NCBI GenBank assembly: GCA_019244415.1
Contig: JAFASN010000106.1
Coordinates: 1-39,227 of the forward strand
Length of the DNA: 39,227 nt
Direction: 5' to 3'
Source of the DNA: Verrucomicrobiota bacterium
GTDB taxonomy: Bacteria; Verrucomicrobiota; Verrucomicrobiia; Chthoniobacterales; UBA10450
Shown here: one piece after another, positions 7,997-16,627 of the stretch
Position numbering within the stretch: the stretch's first letter is position 1
Layout of the letters: each line of letters opens with the position of its first letter
Program-made: the position numbers and the translations under genes
The notes under the pieces: generated by a model
The model's database searches: none
Told to the model about the DNA's origin: nothing
What the model saw: only the letters and a program-made list of their open reading frames with translations

Positions 7997-8031
7997 CAGT
8001 ATTACCCTCGATTTCGCGAAGCATTCTTTCC

Positions 8032-8126
8032 TGTCATTTCGAGCGAAGCCGAGGAATCCCGGTGCATTACCGTAAAGCTTGCATCGCGGGATGTCTCGAC
8101 TCCGCTTCGCTTCGCTCGATATGACA
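8032..8126. repeat. Family A palindromic repeat, copy A1
   Basis: A 95-bp element with arms TGTCATTTCGAGCGAAG and CTTCGCTCGATATGACA around a core containing GGAATCCC and GCGGGAT. It matches copies at 10798, 18758 and 26988. It lies between kamA and the DUF697 gene, and its right arm contains the likely start codon of the latter. Confidence 0.82.
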
Positions 8127-9122
8127 AAAAGACCTTCCACCGGCAAACGCCTGATCACGTTTGCCGCGGTACTCACTGCGATTTGTGTGGCCAGCATTAT
8201 CATCGCCGGGCTAACCAGCCTCGTCTCGCTAGCGGATCGCATTCACCCCGTCGTCGGGCAGATCGTGTTCTGGGCTGTTTGCGCGGGGGTGGTGATCCTA
8301 GCTCTTTACGGGTTGTTCGCCTATGCGCGAATGCCGGCGGCACTTGTGCCCCCACAAACAAGCTCAGGCCGGGAATTCGATAAGTACATCGCGGCCTTAC
8401 GCGAGCGACTCCGATTGAACGAACGGACGGGAGACAAACCGCTCGAGACATTGCCACAAATAGAATCGGCGCTGGCTGAGCTGTCGACCGAAGCGGATAA
8501 AATTGTGCGCCGTACTGCGAGCACCGTTTTCCTGAGCACAGCGCTTCTGCAAAATGGTCGCCTTGATGGAATGATCGTACTCTTCACCCAGGTGCGAATG
8601 GTGTGGCGAATCGCGCGCGTTTATGTGCAGCGGCCTTCACCTCGCGAGATGATGCGGCTTTACGCGAATGTCGCGGGCACTGCATTTGTCGCCAGCGGTC
8701 TCGAGTCACTCGACATGGGGCAAATGTTCGCGCCGCTTGCCACTTCGATGGTGCCCGCGCTCAAGAGCGCCATTCCCGGTTTGAGCGGCATTTCGCACCT
8801 GCTCGTGCGCTGCGTCTCGAATGGCGCGGCCAACGCGTTTCTCACCTTGCGCGTGGGCGAAGTCGCGCGCCGGTACTGTGCGCTGACGACGGCGACATCA
8901 GCAGAAACCATTCGCGCCTCAGCGACGGCTGAAGCGGTGAAACATCTCGGCCGAATCGTGCGCGAGAACGGCGCGCTCGTCGCGAACAAAGTTTGGGAAT
9001 CGACCGGGCGCGTGTTCATCGAGAGCGGATTGGCCAAAGCCGAAGACGTAAAAGACGCGGCGCGCGATTGGCTAGGCCGGATGACCCCGCGGCGACTGCG
9101 GCATGGTGAGCTGGCCCGCTAG
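8121..9122 (+). CDS. DUF697 family membrane protein
   Basis: About 333 residues. Two N-terminal transmembrane helices (about 11-36 and 46-68) lead into a soluble helical region with repeated LSTEADKIVRRTA-type sequence and a DUF697/YcjF-like core (NGRLDGMIVLFTQVRMVWRIARVY, then GMGQM/SGLESLDMGQMF, and alternating small-residue helices). In related proteins this domain often pairs with GTPases and membrane stress. The function here is unknown. Every possible start (TTG 8079, ATG 8091, ATG 8121) lies inside family A repeat A1; the ATG at 8121 gives the shortest charged N-terminus before the helix. Its TAG stop directly abuts the stop of the convergent amidohydrolase. Confidence 0.75.
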   Translation: MTKRPSTGKRLITFAAVLTAICVASIIIAGLTSLVSLADRIHPVVGQIVFWAVCAGVVILALYGLFAYARMPAALVPPQTSSGREFDKYIAALRERLRLNERTGDKPLETLPQIESALAELSTEADKIVRRTASTVFLSTALLQNGRLDGMIVLFTQVRMVWRIARVYVQRPSPREMMRLYANVAGTAFVASGLESLDMGQMFAPLATSMVPALKSAIPGLSGISHLLVRCVSNGAANAFLTLRVGEVARRYCALTTATSAETIRASATAEAVKHLGRIVRENGALVANKVWESTGRVFIESGLAKAEDVKDAARDWLGRMTPRRLRHGELAR

Positions 9123-10784
9123 TCATTCGTTGACAATCTCGCCGCCGATCACTGTCATCGAACAACGCGTTTGCAGAATCTGCGGCTCGGGAATTTTCAT
9201 GATGTCAGCGGAAAGCACGGTGAAATCGGCAAGTTTGTCGGGTTCGATTGAACCTTTGTCTTTCTCTTCGAACGCCGCGTAAGCAGCGTTGACGGTAAAA
9301 AACTTCAGCGCTTCTTCGCGTGAAACCGCTTCCTCCGGATGCCAGCCTTCGCCTTGTTCGCCGTGAATGCTCTTGCGCGAAACTGCCGCATAAAACTCGA
9401 TCATTGGCTCGCCACGTTCCACCGGCGCGTCGGAGCCGCCGCAAATAATCGTGCCGGTTTTCAGCAGGCTGTTCCACGCGTAGGCGCCCGCTAGCCGCGC
9501 CATTCCAAGCCGGGCGGGCGCGAAAAACAAGTCGCTGATGGCGTGCGACGGCTGCATCGACGCGATCACGTGCAGCTTCGCAAAGCGCGGCAAATCCTGT
9601 GGGCTCAAAATCTGCGCGTGCTCAACGCGCCAGCGCGGCTCCGCGATTTTTCGCTGGGCCGTCGGCACTGCTTTGAACGCCTCTTCATACAAATCGAGAA
9701 TGGTGCGGTTGGTGCGATCGCCGATCGCGTGCGTCTCCACCTGGATGCCGCGACGCAATGCTTCGGCAAACATCGGCCGCAGCTCTTCCGGTTTCTGGGT
9801 CAGGTAACCGGAGGTCTCCGGCTTGTCTGAGTACGGCGCGAGCAGCGCGGCGCCGCGCGAGCCGAGCGCGCCATCGAAAATCGCTTTGATGGTGCGTTGG
9901 GTGAAATGATGATCGTAGGCATTCAGCGTTGCGCCATCTTTCAGTAACTCGTTAGCTGCGGGCCCGGGTCCCCACGCGGCGTTGATCATGCGCAGCTTGA
10001 TTTTTGCCTGATCAAAGGCGCGGCGGATGATCGCCTGATCGTCCAAGTCGCTGCCGGCATTTTGGATTTCGCACCAGCCGAGCCCGATCTCGCGCTTAAT
10101 CCCGGCAAGCAGCGCTTCTTCCCGCTGCGCGTCCGTAGGCTTCGGAAATTTTGCGGCGACAAGGTCCTGCGCGTTATCGAGCAGCATTCCGTTCGGCTCG
10201 CCATTTTTGTCTTTGAGAATTTTGCCGCCAAATGGATCGGGCGTGTCGCGCGTGACGCCGGCAATTTTCAATGCAACAGAATTGGCGATGGCAGCGTGGC
10301 CGTCGGCGCGCGTGAAAAAAACTGGATTGTCCGGCGCGATTTTGTCCAGGTCAGCGCGGGTGGGGAATTGCGGCGGCTTCCAGAACGTCTCGATCCAGCC
10401 ACGGCCGGTGATCCATTTCCCGTGCTCGGTTGTACTCACACGCTCTCGTACTTTGGCGAGAAAAGCCTCGAGCGAATTTGTCCCTTCAAGGTTCAGCGTC
10501 AGCTCGCGTTCGCCGATCCCGAAAATGTGGCAATGCGAATCGGTCATGCCCGGCACAACCGTGGCGCCATGCCAATCGACCACGCGTGTACTAGGACCCC
10601 GGAACTTCTGCGCATCAGCATTCAAGCCGACGAAAATGATGCGTTCGCCTTTGACCGCGACTGCTTCGGCGCGGGGCTGCTTGTCGTTAACGGTGTAGAT
10701 GTTGCCGTTGAGGAAAACTGTGTCGGCAGTTTCGGCGTGGACGTTCAGCGCAACAGCACAAAGCAGAAATGCGAGTCTGCGCAT
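9123..10784 (-). CDS. Secreted amidohydrolase, YtcJ-like family
   Basis: A 553-residue protein with a signal peptide (residues 1-17, ending VHA). It is a composite amidohydrolase: a beta-sandwich entry (TVFLNGNIYTVND), the metal-binding DSHCH (His84, His86), a TIM barrel with IKAIFDGALGSRGAALL, VETHAIGD and WRVEHAQI, and a closing SDAPVERGEPM. These match the amidohydrolase-3/YtcJ (AepA-like) group, metal-dependent hydrolases with mostly unknown amide or ester substrates. The signal peptide indicates periplasmic action. It is on the same strand as ada but separated by 158 bp containing repeat A2, so co-transcription is uncertain. Confidence 0.85.
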   Translation of the reverse strand: MRRLAFLLCAVALNVHAETADTVFLNGNIYTVNDKQPRAEAVAVKGERIIFVGLNADAQKFRGPSTRVVDWHGATVVPGMTDSHCHIFGIGERELTLNLEGTNSLEAFLAKVRERVSTTEHGKWITGRGWIETFWKPPQFPTRADLDKIAPDNPVFFTRADGHAAIANSVALKIAGVTRDTPDPFGGKILKDKNGEPNGMLLDNAQDLVAAKFPKPTDAQREEALLAGIKREIGLGWCEIQNAGSDLDDQAIIRRAFDQAKIKLRMINAAWGPGPAANELLKDGATLNAYDHHFTQRTIKAIFDGALGSRGAALLAPYSDKPETSGYLTQKPEELRPMFAEALRRGIQVETHAIGDRTNRTILDLYEEAFKAVPTAQRKIAEPRWRVEHAQILSPQDLPRFAKLHVIASMQPSHAISDLFFAPARLGMARLAGAYAWNSLLKTGTIICGGSDAPVERGEPMIEFYAAVSRKSIHGEQGEGWHPEEAVSREEALKFFTVNAAYAAFEEKDKGSIEPDKLADFTVLSADIMKIPEPQILQTRCSMTVIGGEIVNE

Positions 10785-10797
10785 CGGCTCATTCTGC

Positions 10798-10891
10798 TGT
10801 CATTCCGAGCGAAGTCGAGGAATCCCGTTGTGGAAGCTTAAAGGTAACGCCGCGGGATCCCTCGACTGCGCTTCGCTTCGCTCGGGATGAC
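10798..10891. repeat. Family A palindromic repeat, copy A2
   Basis: A 94-bp element with arms TGTCATTCCGAGCGAAGTCG and CGCTTCGCTCGGGATGAC. It lies between the ada stop and the amidohydrolase start. Its predicted RNA hairpin would sit in the leader of the amidohydrolase transcript, or end the ada message. Confidence 0.85.
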
Positions 10892-10911
10892 GAGAAGGTG
10901 CGACGCCTCAG

Positions 10912-10938
10912 AATCCTCTAAATCCAGTTAATCCTGTC
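10912..10938. repeat. Three 9-nt tandem units (AATCC core)
   Basis: AATCCTCTA, AATCCAGTT and AATCCTGTC follow each other without gaps, just beyond the ada stop codon at 10943. AATCC/TTAATCC-type tandem units recur in intergenic regions of several phyla as relics of dispersed elements. No function is evident. Confidence 0.5.
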
Positions 10939-10942
10939 TAGT

Positions 10943-11983
10943 TTACTTTTGCTCCAGCTCGAGCAGCAGACGTTTGCGCCAGACGCCGCCGCCGTAGCCG
11001 CTGAGCGTTCCGTCTTTAGCGATGACGCGGTGACATGGAATAAGAATACAGATGCGGTTCGTGCCGTTGGCGCGCGCCACGGCGCGCACCGCGCGCGAGT
11101 TGCCGACGCGCTCCGCGATCGCTTCGTAGCTAGCGGTTTCTCCTGCGGGAATTTTTTGCAGCTCCCGCCAGACGTTTTCCTGGAATGGCGTGCCTTTGAT
11201 GAAAACGGGTACGCTGAAATCGCGTCGCTGGCCGGCAAAATACTGCGCCAGCTCTTCGCGCAATTGTTTCAAGATGGCGTTGTCGCCCGGCAGCACAGCG
11301 ACGCTGAAACGTTTGCGCATTTCGGTGCAGGTGGTTTCCAAACCACGTCGATCAGCGAACTCAAGAAAGCAGACGCCTTTATCATTCGCCGCGGCAATCA
11401 TCGGGCCGAGCGACGTCTCGATCATCGTCATGCGAATGCAATCGGCGCCATTCTTTGGCGCGGCCGATTCGCCGAAAGTGCGCGTCAGCGCATCGGCAAA
11501 ACCGCTGTGTGATTGGAAACCATTGCCGAGCATGGCGTCTTCTTTGCGCGCGCCATTCCGTAGCTGCGTAAAGGCGCGGGAGAGCCGAATCCCGCGCGAC
11601 CAATTGCTGAACGTCATGCCGTAATTCTGCTGGAACCAGCGGCGCACCCGCTCGGGGGTGGTGTTCATGTCGCGCAAATCAGCAGCGCCTAATCGCGTTT
11701 CCGGCGCGGCGTTTACGCGCTCGATGATGCGCGCGATCCAATCCGGCGGGTCACCATTCACCAGCTCCGGCTGACAACGTTTGCATGGGCGGTAACCGGC
11801 TGAAATGGCGTCACGAAGCGCGGCGAAAAACTCGACGTGCTCCCGTTTCGGGCGCGAGGGACACGATGGCCGGCAGAAAATCCCGGTCGTCTTGACCGCG
11901 AGGAAAAAGAGACCGTCGTAACTCCGGTCGCGCTCGTTCCACGCGCGTTCCATTTCGGCGGGAGAAAGCGTGCTCGTGTTCAC
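10943..11983 (-). CDS. ada: Ada: O6-methylguanine methyltransferase / transcriptional activator
   Basis: A 346-residue full-length Ada. The N-terminal zinc domain has Cys37 (GIFCRPSCPSR; accepts methyl from phosphotriesters), Cys41, Cys67 and Cys70 (FRPCKRC-type site). A central AraC-like helix-turn-helix (about 85-170) follows. The C-terminal methyltransferase domain carries Cys317 in LIPCHRVI, the acceptor for O6-methylguanine. The E. coli architecture is fully conserved, so it should both repair alkylated DNA and activate the adaptive response. An ada-box autoregulation site probably lies in 11984-12035, but I could not pick one out. It is divergent from the ACIII operon. Confidence 0.93.
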   Translation of the reverse strand: MNTSTLSPAEMERAWNERDRSYDGLFFLAVKTTGIFCRPSCPSRPKREHVEFFAALRDAISAGYRPCKRCQPELVNGDPPDWIARIIERVNAAPETRLGAADLRDMNTTPERVRRWFQQNYGMTFSNWSRGIRLSRAFTQLRNGARKEDAMLGNGFQSHSGFADALTRTFGESAAPKNGADCIRMTMIETSLGPMIAAANDKGVCFLEFADRRGLETTCTEMRKRFSVAVLPGDNAILKQLREELAQYFAGQRRDFSVPVFIKGTPFQENVWRELQKIPAGETASYEAIAERVGNSRAVRAVARANGTNRICILIPCHRVIAKDGTLSGYGGGVWRKRLLLELEQK

Positions 11984-12035
11984 GCCAGCAACCTAGCACG
12001 GGCGTCCACCGAAAATGCGACGTTGTCTTTCGGTT

Positions 12036-12106
12036 TGTAGCGGCGGCTGTCCTCAGCCGCAAAGAGGAAAGTGCAATCGTTGCGGGTGAGGACACCCGCC
12101 GCTACA
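12036..12106. repeat. Family B palindromic repeat, copy B2
   Basis: Inverted repeat TGTAGCGGCGGCTGTCC...GGACACCCGCCGCTACA, 71 bp, in the 304-bp gap between divergent ada and actA. It is the most intact family B copy and lies just upstream of the candidate ACIII promoter. The rest of the gap shows only that promoter. Confidence 0.85.
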
Positions 12107-12124
12107 ACTGAGCGAAGATTTTTT

Positions 12125-12152
12125 TTGCCAAGCCGATGCCGGTTTATAGAAT
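12125..12152 (+). promoter_or_regulatory. Candidate promoter of the ACIII operon
   Basis: TTGCCA (12125-12130, 5/6 match to -35) and TAGAAT (12147-12152, 5/6 match to -10) with a 16-nt spacer. It is the best sigma70-like pair in the ada-actA gap and would give a leader of about 130 nt before actA. Confidence 0.45.
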
Positions 12153-12287
12153 CAGCACGCTGCTACTCACGTCGCAGCGCCGAACCTTAACCTTTTCGCT
12201 CGCCTGAACCGGTCACGTCCTTTTCCCAACTCGATTGCGTATTCCTCATGGCGGCTGGGAACCAGGGCTGAGCGCGTCCGCTGAAGT

Positions 12288-13013
12288 ATGGCGAATTTTT
12301 TTCCGCGCTGGTCCAATTGGCTGCCGCTGAAACTCGCGGTCGCTGGATTCCTTATCGTGTGCGGGCTCACCGCGGGCACCTGGTACTATGTCACGCCGAA
12401 GTACACGAAAGTCGGTTACGAGCCGATCCAGCCGGTGCCATTCCCGCACGATGTGCACGTGAACCAGCTCGGCATGGATTGCCGGTACTGCCACAGCTTT
12501 GTGGAAACGGCGGCGCACTCAAACGTGCCCAACACGCAGACCTGCATGGCCTGCCACCAGCAGGTGCAAAAAGATAATCCGAAGCTCGAGCCGGTACGCG
12601 CCAGCTGGAAAACGGGCCAGCCGGTCGAGTGGGTGTGGATTCATCGGCTGCCTGATTACGTTTTCTACAATCACGCCGCGCACGTGAACCGAGGCATCAG
12701 TTGCGCGGTTTGTCACGGCCAGGTGAATCACATGCCGGCGATGTACGACGCCAAACCGATGAGCATGGCATGGTGCCTCGAGTGTCACCGGCACCCGGAG
12801 AATTTCCTGCGGCCCGAAGACCAGATCACAAACATGGATTGGAAGCCGGAGGATGTGAATCCAGCGGCGTTCGTGGCGAAGTACGGCGAGCCCAAAGGCG
12901 TAAAGGAAGACTGGTCGAAGAAGAAACATCTCACTCAGCAGGAAATCGGGCAGACTTTGAAGGAGCGGTGGAACATTCACCCGAGCGAGACTTGTCAGGT
13001 TTGTCACCGATGA
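12288..13013 (+). CDS. actA: Alternative complex III subunit ActA (pentaheme cytochrome c)
   Basis: A 241-residue membrane-anchored multiheme cytochrome. One N-terminal helix (about 13-33) anchors it with the heme domain in the periplasm. Five CxxCH motifs are present: CRYCH (65-69), CMACH (86-90), CAVCH (139-143), CLECH (163-167) and CQVCH (236-240), as in characterised ActA. It passes electrons from the ActB iron-sulfur chain to ActE or an external cytochrome. It is the first gene of the operon. Its TGA overlaps an ATG (13010) that begins ATGAAGCGCGT, echoing the real actB start 92 nt later; repeat B3 lies between the two. Confidence 0.95.
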   Translation: MANFFPRWSNWLPLKLAVAGFLIVCGLTAGTWYYVTPKYTKVGYEPIQPVPFPHDVHVNQLGMDCRYCHSFVETAAHSNVPNTQTCMACHQQVQKDNPKLEPVRASWKTGQPVEWVWIHRLPDYVFYNHAAHVNRGISCAVCHGQVNHMPAMYDAKPMSMAWCLECHRHPENFLRPEDQITNMDWKPEDVNPAAFVAKYGEPKGVKEDWSKKKHLTQQEIGQTLKERWNIHPSETCQVCHR

Positions 13014-13038
13014 AGCGCGTCCTGCCCAATCTTGCCGG

Positions 13039-13099
13039 TATAGTGGCGGCTGTCCTCAGCCGGACCTTAATTTTGCGCGTGAGGACACGCGCCGCTACA
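13039..13099. repeat. Family B palindromic repeat, copy B3
   Basis: A 61-bp inverted repeat, TATAGTGGCGGCTGTCCTCAG...GAGGACACGCGCCGCTACA, filling the actA-actB gap and ending 2 nt before the actB ATG. It is flanked by near-identical 11-nt sequences, ATGAAGCGCGT (13010) and ATGAAACGCGT (13102). Confidence 0.82.
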
Positions 13100-13101
13100 G
13101 C

Positions 13102-16100
13102 ATGAAACGCGTATTCCACCATCCGCCGGAGCCGGCTACTGGACGCCAGTACTGGCGCAGCGCTGATGAGCTGCATGACACGCCGGAGTTCCGCGAATGG
13201 CTCGAGCGCGAATTTCCCTCCTGCGCCTCGGAGTTGAACGGTGACGAATGGTCGCGCCGCAGCTTCCTCAAGTTAATGGGCGCATCGCTGGCGCTGGCCG
13301 GCTTTGGTGTGACGAGCTGTCGCCGCCCGGAGCTGCACCTTGTCCCATTCACCAAGACAGTCGAGTGGACCATTCCCGGAAAGGCGCTGTACTATTCGAG
13401 CGCGATGCCGCGCCGCAATGGCGCCATTCCGCTGCTCGTCACCACCGTCGATGGGCGCCCGATCAAATGCGACGGCAACCCGCTGCATCCCGCGAGCAAC
13501 GGCGGTAGCGACGTTTTCATCCAGGCGGCAACGAACGAGCTTTACAATCCGATGCGGGCCAAACGCGTCGCGGAAAACGGCAAAACCAGCGACTTCGCCG
13601 CCTTCGAGAAGTACTTGGCTGATTTGCGCGGCAAGATGTCCGCCGAGGGTGGCGCCGGGCTCGCGTTCCTGGTGGAGCAAACGCACTCGCCCACGCGCGA
13701 GCGGCTTCGCGCGGAGCTCGAAAAAATGTTCCCGAAGATGCGCTGGGCCATCTATGACCCGCTGCTGAGCGAAGCGCAGAATTTCAGTACTCAACTCTCC
13801 TTCGGCGACAACACGCGCCTCACGCCGCGCCTGGATCGCGCCGACGTCGTTCTCGCGCTGGATAGCGATTTTCTCGATTGCGGCGAGGGCGACCTTGCCG
13901 CCACGCGTGGCTTCACTTCGCGGCGCCGGGTGAATTCGCCTAAAGATTCGCCGAACCGGCTCTACGTCGTGGAAAACCGTTTCACGCTGACTGGCGCGAT
14001 GGCTGATCACCGGCTGCGTTTGCCGGCAAGCCAGATTCCGCTCTTCGCCCACGCGCTGGCCATGCGGATTTCCGGCGCGACACAGGATGGCGCGCTCGGC
14101 TCTGTTCTTGCCACCTTGCAGGTGCCGCCGGGCGCGGCGCAGTTCGATCAAGCCTGGCTGAATGGCGTGGCGGACGATCTGATTTCGAAAGCTGGCGCCT
14201 CCCTCGTACTCGGCGGCCCGAACCAGCCGGTGGTCGTGCAGTTGCTGGTTTACGGAATCAACGCCGCCCTGAAGAACATCGGCAGCACCTTGCTCGTGCG
14301 CGATTTCACGCGAAACCCGCGCGACAACTCGATTCTCCAGCTGGCGAACGACATTGCCGCGGGAACAGTCAAGCAGCTCTTCATCCTCGGCGCCAACCCT
14401 GTCTATAACGCGCCGCGCGCCGTCGCTGTCGATCCGCAGACGCGCCAGCCGGTGGACTGGCTTGAATTGCAAAAACGTGTGCCGGACGTGGTGCGCCTCG
14501 GCTATTACGAGGATGAAACTTCACCACATTGCCGCTGGAACATTCCCGCATCGCATTTCCTCGAATCCTGGGGTGATGGGCTCGCCAATGACGGCAGCTA
14601 CGTCGTGGTCCAGCCGATGATTCTGCCGCTGTTCGGTGGATTGTCCGAAATTGACTTGCTCCAGGCGGTTCTCGGCCGGCCGAAAGTTGAAGGCCCGGAC
14701 TTAGTACAGGAGACATTCCGCGCCACAAACCCGCCCGGCGATTTCGCCACGGTCTGGTCACATTTCCTGCGCGACGGTTTCGCCGCGCACGTACAGCCAC
14801 GCGAGCACATAGGCGCGACGTTCAACTCAAATAACGCTGGCGGCATTGCCCATAATCTCTGGGCGCCGACAAATCCGCCCACGCAGCAATCCCCGGAGAT
14901 CGTACTCGTGCGCGATTATTCCATCGACGACGGGCGGTACATCAATAATTCCTGGCTCCAGGAAATGCCGGACCCGATCACGAAATTGACTTGGGATAAC
15001 GCGGCGCTGATGAGCCCTGCTTACGCGCGTTTCCTCGGTGTCGAGAACGGCGATCTCATCAACATCACAGTCACCGACACAGCGAAGCAACCGAACGGCA
15101 AGCCTTACCAGCGGGAGCTGGTCATCGCCGCGCTGATTTCGCCCGGGCACGCCGAGAACTCGATTTCCATTCCGCTCGGGTACGGGCGCGATAGCCTGAA
15201 CGGTCCCGGTCAGCACGTCGGCTTCAACGCGTACTTCCTGCGCACGCCTAACCAGCCGCACTTCATCGTCGCTGACGGCAAGATGATCGAAAGTGTAAAA
15301 GTGACGAAGGTCGGCGGGAAATATCCGTTCTCGATCACGCAGGACCACTTCAGCATTGAAGGGCGCGGACTTGTGCGCGAAGCCACGCTGGAGCATTACC
15401 GCGATGATCCGGAGTTCGTGAAAAAGATTGCGGGCGACGATGAGCTGCCGGCGAAACTGCCGACGATTTACGCGCATCCGCCGCTGACGGCGCCGCAGCA
15501 GTGGGGCATGGCTATTGACCTGAACACCTGCACCGGTTGCAGCGCCTGCGTCATCGCCTGCCAGGCGGAAAATAACATCCCGGTGGTGGGGAAATTGCAG
15601 GTGTCGCATGGCCGCTGGATGCACTGGATGCGCATCGACCGGTACTACGCGACGGAGAAAGGCTACGACGAAGACCGGGGCGATATTCCGGAAGATCCGG
15701 AAATGGTGCACGAGCCGATGCTTTGCCAGCATTGCGAGAACGCGCCGTGCGAAACGGTCTGCCCGGTGAACGCGACCGTCCACAGCGACGACGGCCTGAA
15801 CGTCATGGCTTACAACCGTTGTGTCGGCACGCGTTATTGCGCCAACAATTGCCCGTTCAAAGTACGCCGCTTTAACTTTTTTGATTACAACCAGCGGCCG
15901 GTCGGGAAAAAGAAAGTCGCCGGGGCGTTCTCGATCTATAAGGAGTACTTCGCGCCGCTGACAGACAAAGGCGCGCCGGATACGATCAAACTTTCCAAGA
16001 ATCCGAACGTGACCGTGCGCATGCGTGGCGTGATGGAGAAGTGCACGTTTTGTGTCCAGCGGATCGAGGAGGCGAAAATCGCGGCGCACGCGCATGCCGG

Positions 16101-16473
16101 CCCGTCGCCGAATACGCTCATCCCTCGTGATTCGTTCACCACTGCGTGCGCGGAAGCCTGCCCGAACGGCGCCATCGTGTTCGGTGATATCAAGGATCCA
16201 GAAAGCCGCGTCTCGAAGATCAAAAAACAGAATCGCAATTACCGGCTGCTTGAGTACTTGAATGTGAATACGCGCGTCAGCTATCTGGCCCGAATTCGTA
16301 ATCCCAACCCCAAGATGCCGGACGCGCGGAAGATTGGCGTCGCCAGCCCGAATGAGCGCGAAGAAAAACCGGCGAAACACGATTTTCATCAGCATGACAA
16401 AGGCACGCTGAACCCCAACGGCAGCCCCGGCACCGAGCCGCCGCCCTCACCTGCGGAGGAGGAGAAGAAGTGA
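13102..16473 (+). CDS. actB: Alternative complex III subunit ActB (molybdopterin-like/Fe-S)
   Basis: A 1123-residue fusion typical of ActB. A Tat signal (SRRSFLKLMGAS, Arg52-Arg53) is followed by a lipobox-like VTSC at Cys73, so it may be a Tat-exported lipoprotein. Residues ~80-780 resemble the catalytic subunit of molybdopterin oxidoreductases; in characterised ACIII this domain holds no Mo cofactor. Residues ~805-1030 hold four clusters: CTGCSACVIAC, CQHCENAPCETVC, CVGTRYCANNC and CTFCVQR...CAEAC. The Thr replacing one Cys in the third set fits the [3Fe-4S] cluster known in ActB. A 26-residue Pro/Glu/Lys-rich tail follows. No ribosome-binding site is visible; the start sits 2 nt after repeat B3. 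Confidence 0.95.
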   Translation: MKRVFHHPPEPATGRQYWRSADELHDTPEFREWLEREFPSCASELNGDEWSRRSFLKLMGASLALAGFGVTSCRRPELHLVPFTKTVEWTIPGKALYYSSAMPRRNGAIPLLVTTVDGRPIKCDGNPLHPASNGGSDVFIQAATNELYNPMRAKRVAENGKTSDFAAFEKYLADLRGKMSAEGGAGLAFLVEQTHSPTRERLRAELEKMFPKMRWAIYDPLLSEAQNFSTQLSFGDNTRLTPRLDRADVVLALDSDFLDCGEGDLAATRGFTSRRRVNSPKDSPNRLYVVENRFTLTGAMADHRLRLPASQIPLFAHALAMRISGATQDGALGSVLATLQVPPGAAQFDQAWLNGVADDLISKAGASLVLGGPNQPVVVQLLVYGINAALKNIGSTLLVRDFTRNPRDNSILQLANDIAAGTVKQLFILGANPVYNAPRAVAVDPQTRQPVDWLELQKRVPDVVRLGYYEDETSPHCRWNIPASHFLESWGDGLANDGSYVVVQPMILPLFGGLSEIDLLQAVLGRPKVEGPDLVQETFRATNPPGDFATVWSHFLRDGFAAHVQPREHIGATFNSNNAGGIAHNLWAPTNPPTQQSPEIVLVRDYSIDDGRYINNSWLQEMPDPITKLTWDNAALMSPAYARFLGVENGDLINITVTDTAKQPNGKPYQRELVIAALISPGHAENSISIPLGYGRDSLNGPGQHVGFNAYFLRTPNQPHFIVADGKMIESVKVTKVGGKYPFSITQDHFSIEGRGLVREATLEHYRDDPEFVKKIAGDDELPAKLPTIYAHPPLTAPQQWGMAIDLNTCTGCSACVIACQAENNIPVVGKLQVSHGRWMHWMRIDRYYATEKGYDEDRGDIPEDPEMVHEPMLCQHCENAPCETVCPVNATVHSDDGLNVMAYNRCVGTRYCANNCPFKVRRFNFFDYNQRPVGKKKVAGAFSIYKEYFAPLTDKGAPDTIKLSKNPNVTVRMRGVMEKCTFCVQRIEEAKIAAHAHAGPSPNTLIPRDSFTTACAEACPNGAIVFGDIKDPESRVSKIKKQNRNYRLLEYLNVNTRVSYLARIRNPNPKMPDARKIGVASPNEREEKPAKHDFHQHDKGTLNPNGSPGTEPPPSPAEEEKK

Positions 16474-16627
16474 AGAATTGCCGATTGCCGATTGCCGATT
16501 GGCGAGTGGGGCCTGGCCTTGTCGCTGGCGCGCACCAAAGAACGGCGTGCAGTTACCTCAAAGGTGACGCAACGGGATCCTTCAACGAAAACTCGTCACT
16601 CGTCAGTCGTCACTCGCCATTATCCTG
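16474..16627. other. actB-actC spacer with short direct repeats and a partial family A element
   Basis: The spacer begins with three copies of CCGATTG (16482-16500). At 16551-16590 it holds AGTTACCTCAAAGGTGACGC followed by AACGGGATCC, matching the core of family A copies A3/A4 without the terminal arms, so it is a decayed copy. It ends with CGTCACTCGTCAGTCGTCACTCG, another short direct repeat. I see no gene or promoter here. Confidence 0.55.

Noticed and set aside
13273-14472. ~400-codon open frame on the minus strand opposite actB
   Set aside because: It has no recognisable motif and lies entirely within a conserved gene on the other strand.
14827-16395. 522-codon open frame on the minus strand opposite actB
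   Set aside because: It is a shadow of the GC-rich actB codons; composition is Arg/Val/His-rich with no domain, while actB on the plus strand has clear Tat and Fe-S motifs.
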